Origin: Saprospiraceae bacterium
GTDB taxonomy: Bacteria > Bacteroidota > Bacteroidia > Chitinophagales > Saprospiraceae
Direction: 5' to 3'
Length of the DNA: 7,184 nt
NCBI GenBank assembly: GCA_023300255.1
Contig: JALZWC010000284.1
Location: 1-7,184 of the forward strand
Below the pieces are notes generated by a model that was not told the DNA's origin, did not search any database, and saw only the letters and a list, made by a program, of their open reading frames with translations. Of the stretch, positions 1 to 6,600 are shown in pieces. Position numbers and translations under genes: made by a program. Each line of letters opens with the position of its first letter. The stretch's first letter is position 1.

Positions 1-162
1 TAGGCAAAGTGTAAGAATAAATTGGTCGTTTTAAGCTAGACATTTTTTCTTCTAAGGAATGCTAAAAAATTAAGCATAGCTGGGCTACGGTTCCTTTTTC
101 AGGATTTCTTAGAAGGAAAAAGGGTAGTTTAAAATGGCTAATTTATTCTTTCACTTTGCCTA
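1..162 (+). repeat. Long near-perfect inverted repeat (hairpin element, MITE-like or structured RNA)
   Basis: Bases 1-60 pair with 104-162, leaving a 43-base central segment (61-103). Position i pairs with 163-i up to base 41, base 42 is a bulge, and pairing then resumes. By hand count there are 50 Watson-Crick pairs, 6 G-T positions (24/139, 26/137, 28/135, 35/128, 48/116, 57/107) and 3 mismatches (12/151, 39/124, 40/123). The outer ends are TAGGCAAAGTG and CACTTTGCCTA. The central segment can form a small stem, ATGCT (59-63) with AGCAT (73-77), and CCTTTTTC (93-100) could compete with the left arm for 116-123. The element may extend left of the window. It is far longer than an ordinary terminator and has no coding content. 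It could be a non-autonomous transposable hairpin or part of a transcribed structured RNA; the inverted repeat is certain, its nature is not. Confidence 0.85.
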
Positions 163-190
163 AATGCTTGTATGGTAAGTTCCCACACTT

Positions 191-206
191 AGATTTAATT
201 AAATCT
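191..206. repeat. 16-bp perfect palindrome
   Basis: AGATTTAATTAAATCT reads the same on both strands. It is preceded by AC TT, so the motif ACTTAGAT starts at 187. It could be a dimeric regulator site or simply AT-rich symmetry; no gene start lies near enough to assign an operator role. Confidence 0.5.
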
Positions 207-220
207 CCGTCCGTATAATT

Positions 221-237
221 TTATCATTCGTTGATAA
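221..237 (+). repeat. Small hairpin
   Basis: TTATCA (221-226) pairs with TGATAA (232-237) around the five-base loop TTCGT. An overlapping odd palindrome TTGATAATCAA occupies 231-241. No T-run follows, so a terminator is not supported. Short AT-rich symmetry of this kind can arise by chance. Confidence 0.3.
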
Positions 238-275
238 TCAATATTAAAATTCCAAAAAACCGCCACGAACGATTG

Positions 276-421
276 AAGTAAGTAGTGTGTCAAAAATAAA
301 CATACAATTTTTTGATGGTTGAAATTGTGTGATTGTATGATTGTGTGTGATTGTGTATACAATCTTACAATTATACAATCAGAAAATAAAAAGTTAGCTT
401 ATTTTGTCAGACTACTTACTT
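276..421 (+). repeat. Second inverted-repeat element, nested, about 146 bp
   Basis: The outer arm AAGTAAGTAGT (276-286) is the exact reverse complement of ACTACTTACTT (411-421). Pairing continues inwards through CAAAA (291-295) with TTTTG (402-406), and TAA (297-299) with TTA (399-401), with mismatches at 287/410 and 290/407 and a bulge at 296. After a poorly matched section (about 302-330 against 381-396), an inner stem forms between 331-356 and 357-380 from 8-bp units in opposite orientation. The whole segment has no open reading frame of note. It resembles the first element (1-162) in shape but not in sequence. A mobile hairpin repeat or a structured leader RNA are both possible. Confidence 0.65.
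323..380 (+). repeat. 8-bp units (GATTGTRT) in tandem, then inverted
   Basis: Forward copies are AATTGTGT (323-330), GATTGTAT (331-338), GATTGTGT (339-346) and, after an extra GT, GATTGTGT (349-356). These run straight into reverse-orientation copies ATACAATC (357-364), TTACAATT (365-372) and ATACAATC (373-380). Copies 331-338 and 373-380 are exact reverse complements. Another inverted-type copy, ATACAATT, lies at 302-309. The array forms the core of the 276-421 element. Confidence 0.7.
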
Positions 422-499
422 ATTTAAAATCTGTATGATTTTAAACGCTTAAAATAAAATACTTCTAGGAAAAAAGATAATTTTTGAGGTGAACAGTAA

Positions 500-520
500 A
501 AAAAGTTAGCCAAACTACTT
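500..520 (+). repeat. Partial copy of the right end of the 276-421 element
   Basis: AAAAAGTTAGC at 500-510 exactly repeats 388-398, and ACTACTT at 514-520 repeats 411-417. The two motifs are 12 bases apart in the first copy but only 3 apart here, so this looks like an internally shortened copy of the same end. Short AT-rich motifs limit confidence. Confidence 0.4.
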
Positions 521-523
521 CTT

Positions 524-555
524 TTTAAGTTCCCGTATATTAAGGAGTACTTAAA
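524..555 (+). repeat. Hairpin upstream of the receptor promoter
   Basis: TTTAAGT (524-530) pairs with ACTTAAA (549-555), and TCC (531-533) with GGA (544-546) across a two-base bulge. It lies about 34 bases upstream of the -7 box. No T-run follows on the + strand. It may be an operator-like dyad or chance symmetry. Confidence 0.35.
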
Positions 556-588
556 CGTCAATTTTATGGAGACTTAGATTAAAGAAAG

Positions 589-596
589 TAATTTTG
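589..596 (+). promoter_or_regulatory. Bacteroidota-type -7 promoter box for the outer-membrane receptor gene
   Basis: TAATTTTG matches the known Bacteroidota -7 consensus TAnnTTTG at every fixed position. Transcription would start near 602-604, leaving a leader of about 33 bases before the ATG at 637. I see no clear TTG -33 element at the expected 19-21 base distance; the region around 563-570 is a poor match. The leader lacks a strong Shine-Dalgarno sequence and is A-rich before the start, as is usual in this phylum. The motif ACTTAGATT (572-580) sits just upstream, where a regulator could act. Confidence 0.6.
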
Positions 597-636
597 TATA
601 GAAGTTGTTTAAGAATGTAGACTGAAATTAATTCAA

Positions 637-3006
637 ATGAAAAAAAGAAGCACCTTACTATTGTATTTTTTACTTGTATTCGCACCCCTAATTGCCCAAG
701 ACTTAAGTATTTCTGGAAAAGTAATAGATGCTTCCGCAAAGCCTATTGAATTTGCCAATGTCTACCTACAACATAGAGAAGATAAATCTATTCAGATAGG
801 GACAATTACCGATCCAGACGGACAATTTCAATTAGCTATTCCTCAAAAAGGATCATATGAATTAGCTATAAGCTTTGTCGGTTTTAGTGATTGGCATAAG
901 ACTTTGGACATCGAGGCGCGTTTAGATATAGGCTCCATTCAATTAGAAGCCATGACAAATGATTTAGAGGAAATTGTTGTAACGGCAGATCGAAATATTA
1001 TTACCCAAAAAGAAGATAAATTAATTTTTAATGTGGCTGCTAGTCCTTTGAAATCAGGCTATGATGGATTAGAAGTATTGCAACGGTCACCAAATGTACT
1101 AGTAGATTCAGAAGGAAATATTTCAATGCGCAATGAAGCACCGACAGTCATGATTAATGGCAGAATTTCTAATTTGTCAGGTGCAGAATTAGCTAACTAC
1201 ATTAGTAATTTAAATTCTGAGGAAATTAAAAATATTGAAATTCAAACTCATTTATCTGCCAATACGGATGCACAAAGTTCGGGTGGGGTCATTAATATTA
1301 TTTTGAAGAAAAAGCCAATTGGTTTTGACGGGAGTATTCGGTCGGATTATACCATTAAAGGGTCTGGTTTCAATGGTTTTTATAATGGTATGAACTTCAA
1401 TTATGGTGCGCAGAAATGGAATATTTATGGCAATTATAATTATAGTTCAAATTCAGGAGAAACAAAATTGCAGAACACTTTTGATTATTTTACGACCGAA
1501 GAATTAATAGAAACGGATGAACTATTTATCAACGATTCTAATCGACATAATTATAGAATTGGTTTTGTTGGAGACATCGCAAAAAATCAAGTAATCGGCA
1601 TAGAAGGGTTTGGCAGCAACAACTTATATAATTTTGAAAATATTGGACAGGTCAATAGTTATCAACGAGGTAATTTAATAGAAGATGGTATTGCTTTGAC
1701 GACAGGGCAAACGGATGCACAATTAAACAATCTAACGTTCAATTATACTTGGACGATAGATACTTCTAATACGAATTTAAAAATATTTGCAGATTTTGCA
1801 GACCAAAAAGTCATTCGAATCAACAACTCTGCATCCACCTATAATCAAGGAGTGTATGAGGATAAGACAGAGCGAAATATCGCACCAGCTAATACCACTA
1901 TTTATTCTATCCAAGGAGATTTGGAAAAACATTTTAAGTCCCGACTAAAATTAGAAATAGGAATAAAATTGACAAATACGAATAGAGAAAACACCTTATT
2001 ATCTGATATTCTAATCAATCAAAATTGGACCGCTACGAATCGAACGACCTCTTTTAACTATTCTGAACAGGTCTTGGCAGGCTATGTGGCACTAAATAAA
2101 AAGATAGGTAAATATTATTTTGCTAAAATAGGCTTACGGGTTGAAAACACAAATTTAGAAAGACTTGACTTAGAAGATAATTCGACTATCCAACAAAACT
2201 ATACTAACTGGTTTCCTGTCTTCTTCTTGTCCAGAGATTTGCCTCAAAACAGAAGTATTTCTTTGAGTTATTCTAAAAGATTGCGCCGTCCACCTTTTCA
2301 ATTTTTAAATAATAATGCCATCAAAATAAATGATTTTCGCTATGAATTAGGGAATCCAGATTTAATACCTGAGAATGTCCATAACTGGGAACTGAGTTTT
2401 AAAGAAAAAAAACAGCGTATCGATTTTTATGTACAAAGAACGACGGAAGCGATCAATGGTATTTATTTTTTAGAAGGACAAATCGCTTACTACCAGAAGT
2501 ATAACGAAGGAATTCAACAACAAGTTGGCATTACCTATAATCGCTTTGGCAATTTGACAAGCTGGTGGTATATCAAAGGTTTGGTAAGAATTTACAATAG
2601 ACAATTTATTAATGAGGCTGGAGAGGATTCCTTTAAACAGACGACTGTTCGTATGGATTTTTCTAATAACTTTAAAATAAATGAGACGACTTCTATTGAT
2701 CTTATTGGTCGTTATATCTCGCAACAAAAAGATGCCTATTTTATCGTCGATGGACGGTATGCAGTTCATTTAATGCTTCAAAAGACTTTTTTTAATAAAC
2801 AGCTCCATTGTAGGATTTATGTGAATGACTTGTTTAATACTTTAAATTTTAGATCAGAACGGCCTTTTGATAATTTTAAAGCGACTCGTTATCAAAAATG
2901 GCGAAGTCGAATTTTGAAGCTTAGGATGACTTATAATTTCAATGGAAAAAATAAAGTGAATCAACGGAAGAATAAATCAGATAATGAGGCTCAGAGAAGG
3001 TTGTAA
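637..3006 (+). CDS. Outer-membrane beta-barrel receptor (TonB-dependent type, OMP_b-brl_3-like)
   Basis: A 789-residue outer-membrane barrel protein, probably a TonB-dependent importer; the substrate cannot be read from the sequence. Residues 1-20 are a signal peptide (MKKR, then a hydrophobic run to PLIA, cleavage before QDL). Residues about 23-105 form a carboxypeptidase-like regulatory domain (SGKVID, TDPDGQF, SFVGF). The plug follows at about 110-228, opening with EEIVVTA (112-117) and ending with the family hallmark GGVINIILKKK. The rest is barrel, including SYSKRLRRPPF (about 544) and GNPDLIPENVHNWELSF (about 572), both typical of this family. The C-terminus is a barrel strand (LRMTYNFNG) followed by a charged tail ending EAQRRL, as in full-length relatives. 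The ATG at 637 is chosen because it begins the signal peptide and follows a good promoter. No frameshift or truncation is seen. No SusD-like partner is present, so a classical SusCD glycan system is not supported here. Confidence 0.92.
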   Translation: MKKRSTLLLYFLLVFAPLIAQDLSISGKVIDASAKPIEFANVYLQHREDKSIQIGTITDPDGQFQLAIPQKGSYELAISFVGFSDWHKTLDIEARLDIGSIQLEAMTNDLEEIVVTADRNIITQKEDKLIFNVAASPLKSGYDGLEVLQRSPNVLVDSEGNISMRNEAPTVMINGRISNLSGAELANYISNLNSEEIKNIEIQTHLSANTDAQSSGGVINIILKKKPIGFDGSIRSDYTIKGSGFNGFYNGMNFNYGAQKWNIYGNYNYSSNSGETKLQNTFDYFTTEELIETDELFINDSNRHNYRIGFVGDIAKNQVIGIEGFGSNNLYNFENIGQVNSYQRGNLIEDGIALTTGQTDAQLNNLTFNYTWTIDTSNTNLKIFADFADQKVIRINNSASTYNQGVYEDKTERNIAPANTTIYSIQGDLEKHFKSRLKLEIGIKLTNTNRENTLLSDILINQNWTATNRTTSFNYSEQVLAGYVALNKKIGKYYFAKIGLRVENTNLERLDLEDNSTIQQNYTNWFPVFFLSRDLPQNRSISLSYSKRLRRPPFQFLNNNAIKINDFRYELGNPDLIPENVHNWELSFKEKKQRIDFYVQRTTEAINGIYFLEGQIAYYQKYNEGIQQQVGITYNRFGNLTSWWYIKGLVRIYNRQFINEAGEDSFKQTTVRMDFSNNFKINETTSIDLIGRYISQQKDAYFIVDGRYAVHLMLQKTFFNKQLHCRIYVNDLFNTLNFRSERPFDNFKATRYQKWRSRILKLRMTYNFNGKNKVNQRKNKSDNEAQRRL

Positions 3007-3018
3007 GGAATTCCTTAC
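3003..3018. repeat. 16-bp palindrome covering the receptor stop codon
   Basis: GTAAGGAATTCCTTAC is a perfect palindrome that contains the TAA stop (3004-3006). Its right half runs into CTTACTTAGA, which takes part in the downstream hairpins. Confidence 0.5.
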
Positions 3019-3248
3019 TTAGATGTAAAACCAGACTTAGAAATTTTTTAAAACTTTCTAAGTAAGCTTCCGTCAACCAAATTAGTTACCCATCTAATAA
3101 TCAATAGTCTCATCTATTAACTATAAATCTGATCAAGTTATCCCCTATAAAATATTTAAAAATTAACACCTCCTCGCCTACCTACATTCTCCCCATTTTT
3201 GCATACATTAGATTTTTATTTTGAGGTTATTTAAGAAAATCACAGTAT
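3007..3248. other. Intergenic region between the receptor and DoxX-like genes
   Basis: Beyond the palindrome and hairpins near its left end, this 242-base gap is AT-rich with a pyrimidine-rich patch at about 3167-3195. A possible promoter for the next gene is TTG (3199-3201) with TATTTTG (3217-3223), but the -7 box is one T short of TAnnTTTG and the spacing is short, so it is only tentative. No coding frame with recognisable content is seen on either strand. Confidence 0.4.
3014..3066 (+). terminator. Two alternative hairpins after the receptor gene (possible terminator or attenuator)
   Basis: CTTACTTAGA (3014-3023) is the exact reverse complement of TCTAAGTAAG (3057-3066). ACTTAGAAA (3035-3043) is the exact reverse complement of TTTCTAAGT (3055-3063). 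Both stems use the same right arm, so only one can form at a time. The T-rich stretch lies inside the loop, not after the stem, so a standard intrinsic terminator is not a good fit. The location directly after the stop still suggests an mRNA end or 3' stabilising structure. Confidence 0.4.
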
Positions 3249-3611
3249 ATGCAAATCAGCAAAACAAGAAATATAATAGGTTGGATACTCTCCGTCCTAC
3301 CCTGTGCCATGATCCTATTCAGTGGCAGCCAGAAAATCCTCAAGGCAGAATGGATGTTAGAAAGCATGAGTAAAATAAATATGCTAGAGATAACTCCATA
3401 TATTGGCATACTAGAAATTGCCTGCGTGATAGTGTATCTAATCCCTAAAACAAGTAATATTGGATTCTTTTTATTATGCAGCTATATCGGAGGAATTATT
3501 GCCTCGGAAACAGCAATGGGCGTTACTCCATTTTTAGGGATTGCACTTGCCGTATTATTATATATTGGAACGATGTTGCGAAAGCCATCCTTGTCTGGTT
3601 TGGGAATATAA
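3249..3611 (+). CDS. DoxX-like four-helix inner-membrane protein
   Basis: A 120-residue membrane protein with four predicted helices at about 8-26, 50-66, 69-88 and 93-110. The pattern fits the small DoxX-like family common in Bacteroidota: a SGxxK motif after helix 1 (FSGSQKIL, 24-31), then YIGILEIACVIVYLIPKTS across helix 2, a GxxGG-type turn (SYIGGIIA, 78-85) in helix 3, and LYIGTMLRKPSL at the end. Family members are linked by name to the DoxD/DoxA quinone-reducing proteins, but most have no proven role, so no reaction is assigned. The ATG at 3249 is the only one between the in-frame stop at 3222 and the first helix. Length is normal for the family. The gene ends 45 bases before the haem lipoprotein and is probably co-transcribed with it. 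Confidence 0.75.
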   Translation: MQISKTRNIIGWILSVLPCAMILFSGSQKILKAEWMLESMSKINMLEITPYIGILEIACVIVYLIPKTSNIGFFLLCSYIGGIIASETAMGVTPFLGIALAVLLYIGTMLRKPSLSGLGI

Positions 3612-3656
3612 AGGTTCTTTAAAAAGCAATCCTAATACATCTTACAAAAAACAAAC

Positions 3657-6600
3657 ATGCGAAAAACAAAAAATACTTCCTTATTTTTATTTTTTCTGCT
3701 TATTACAAGCTTCTGCCTAATCCAATGCGCAAGCGAAGAAACAGGTCCTATCTATCCAGAAAAAATCATTCAACTTCAACCAGAAAAGGCCGCCGCATTG
3801 TCTAAACAAATTCGAAAAGAGGTAGCGGCAAAAGTAATAGACGGTTTAGAATTAAGTCTTTGGGCCTCTGATTCTTTAGTGACAGATCCTGTGGCAATCA
3901 GTATGGATCCTAGTGGAGGGATTTACTATACCAGTGGAACAAGGTTAGAACATTCTGAATTCGACATTCGCGGATTTAAGGATTGGATGACTGCCTCTAT
4001 TTCTTTTCAATCGGTAGAAGATCGACGAGCCTTTTTAAGAGAAACATTGGCCATAGAAAAAAGTGAAGAAAACACCAAAGTCATAGAAGATTTAAACAAA
4101 GATGGCTCTCATGACTGGCGAGATTTGTTGATAGAAAAAGAAACAATTTGGCGAGTCTCTGATCAATCTGGAGATGGTATTGCCGATCAATCTCAACTAT
4201 ATATTGAAGATTTTAATGAAGAAATTACTGATCTAGCAAACGGGATAGAATATCATGATGGTGAAGTGTTTATAGCTGTAGGGCCTGATTTGTGGCGTAC
4301 GAAGGATGTGGATGGAGATGGCATTGCCGACCAAAAAGAATCTATTAGCCATGGGTATGCGGTACATATTGGGTTTGGTGCGCATGGTATGTCAGGAGCC
4401 ATTGTTGGACCAGATGGGCGACTCTGGTGGGGCATCGGAGATATAGGAATGAATGTAGTTGATAAGGATGGAAAGAATTGGAAATATCCCAACCAAGGCG
4501 TCATTGTTCGATCAGAATTAGATGGAAGTAATTTTGAAGTATTCGCTGCAGGTTTAAGAAATACGCACGAATTTGTCTTTGATCAATATGGCAATTTAAT
4601 CACGGAAGACAATGATGGAGATCATGAAGGAGAACGGGAGCGATTGGTTTATATTACAGAGGGGTCTGATAGTGGGTGGCGATCTAATTGGCAATATGGA
4701 AAATATACCGATCCTGATAATAATGCTTATAAGGTATGGATGGATGAAAAATTGAGCCTCCCACGATGGGAGGGCCAAGCAGCCTATATTACCCCACCCA
4801 TACAAAATTATGTGAATGGTCCTACAGGCATGATATATAATCCTGGTACTGCATTGAGCGAACGCTGGGCCAATCATTTTTTCATTGCAGAATTTAGAGG
4901 TTCCCCTTCCAACTCTCCAATCCACGCCTTTACCCTTAAGCCCAAAGGTGCTAGTTTTGAATTAGCTACTACGACAGAAGTGGTAAGTGGCTTATTACCT
5001 ACTGGTTTAGATTGGGGTCCTGATGGAGCATTATATTTTGGGGATTGGATAGAAGGATGGGGCGTCAAAGAAGCCGGGAGAATATGGAAATTAGATGTGT
5101 CAGATAGAGCGAATTCTGCGATTAGAAAAGAAACTAAAAAATTAATACAAACGGATTTCATTACAAAAGAGTTAACGGAACTTAGCAGTTTATTAGCGCA
5201 TCGAGATATGCGTATACGGCAAAAGAGTCAATTTGAATTGGTTAAAAGAGAAGCAGAAGGATGGGCTGTTTTAAAAACTAAAGCAAGCCAAGCAAGCACC
5301 AATGAAGTAGAACAATTATCTAGAATTCATGGACTCTGGGGCATGGGACAGTTGGCTAGAAAAGAAGGCAGTTATGGAAAAGAATTCGTTTCCTATTTAT
5401 CAGATAATGATCCAGAAATCCAAGCGCAAGCAGCAAAGTTAATCGGAGATATTAGATATAAAGGAGCAAGTGATGAACTCAAAAAACTATTAAGTCATTC
5501 TTCATTAAGGGTTCAGTTTTTCGCAGCAGAAGCTTTAGGTCGAACAGCAGATTCTTCAGCCGTTGATGAGATTATCAAACTATTAGCTAAAAATAATGAT
5601 GCAGATGCTTGGTTACGTCATGGAGGAATTTTAGCATTATCAAGAATTGGGCAAATAGCCCCTTTAATAGCGCTTAAAAATCATCCTTCTATCGCCTTAC
5701 GTACGGCCGCAGTCGTGGCATTAAGAAGATTAAAACATCCGAGTATTGCTTTATTTCTAGCAGATGAAAGCGAATACATTGTAGCAGAAGTAGCTAGAGC
5801 AATTAATGATGATTACTCTATACCCGATGCTTTACCGACGCTTGCAATGTTGTTAAATACTACTTCTTTTAGTAGCGAACCAATTATTCGTCGTGCAATT
5901 AATGCCAACTTAAGAGTTGGAAAGGAAGCTAATATAAATAACTTAGTCAGTTATGCTACTAAGAAATCTGCGCCAGCCATCTTACGAGCAGAAGCTTTAG
6001 AAACGCTGAGAAGTTGGAGCAATCCATCTGTATTAGATCGAGTAGATGGTAGAAAAAGAAGCTTTAATAAGCGAACAGCAGCACCCACTAAAAAAGCGTT
6101 AACTGGCGTAATGGCATCTTTAATAGCTGATAAGGAACCAAGCGTTCAAATAGCTGCATTAAAGGTAGTTTCTAATTTGCAATTAGAGGAATTTGTTAAA
6201 AATACTTTTACTGTCATGAAGGGCGCAAAACAGGCAGATGTTCGTGTAAGAGCTCTTCAAACCTTAGGATCGCTCAAGTCTCATGACATGCAAGGCCCTT
6301 TAGAAGTAGCCCTAGCAGATAGTGACGATAAAGTAAGAAGTACTGCATTAAGCCTCTTATCAAAAGCAGATATTCCTGAAAAAAATGCAGTCACCTTATT
6401 TGCAAACATATTAAAGAAAGGAACTATCTCTGAACAACAAGCAACTTATGAAGCTTTGTCTAAGTTAAAAGGCACAGAAGCTATCGCCCTACTCGACCAA
6501 CAAGTAGACCAACTAAATGCAGGAACCTTATCGAAGGAAACCCGATTGGATCTTCTGGAAGCCGTACATATTAATAAGACTTCTAGTCTATTAGAAAAAA

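Larger units (their letters stand above)
1..636. other. Gene-free upstream region rich in inverted repeats
   Basis: No open frame of convincing length or content occurs on either strand; the only long minus-strand frame near its right end overlaps the receptor start and has no recognisable protein. The region holds two long inverted repeats (1-162 and 276-421), smaller dyads at 191-206, 221-237 and 524-555, and the promoter of the receptor gene. I see no tRNA, rRNA, CRISPR array or transposase fragment. Stretches 163-190, 242-275 and 422-499 show nothing assignable. Confidence 0.6.

Noticed and set aside
1..162. Long hairpin as an intrinsic terminator of an upstream gene
   Set aside because: The stem is about 59 pairs, far longer than a terminator, AT-rich, and no T-run follows its right end.
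323..380. CRISPR array
   Set aside because: The repeat units are only 8 bp, contiguous without spacers, and turn into inverted copies.
551..739. Minus-strand 62-residue open frame
   Set aside because: It overlaps the receptor promoter and start, has no recognisable domain, and its composition is that of an antisense AT-rich frame.
2470..2769. Minus-strand open frame inside the receptor gene
   Set aside because: It lies wholly inside a well-supported gene and has no recognisable features.
637..3006. SusC-type glycan importer
   Set aside because: It is shorter than typical SusC proteins, has the OMP_b-brl_3 barrel motifs, and no SusD-like gene follows.
3167..3174. CACCTCCT, identical to the 16S rRNA anti-Shine-Dalgarno core (and a Shine-Dalgarno site on the other strand)
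   Set aside because: No start codon follows at a suitable distance on the minus strand, and nothing else nearby resembles rRNA; likely chance in a pyrimidine-rich patch.
3227..3409. Minus-strand hydrophobic 60-residue frame opposite the DoxX-like gene
   Set aside because: Its hydrophobic look comes from the complement of the transmembrane codons; the + strand frame matches a known family.
4253..5161. Several minus-strand open frames inside the haem lipoprotein gene
   Set aside because: They are antisense shadows of a conserved domain; high proline, serine and isoleucine content reflects the reverse complement of the real gene.
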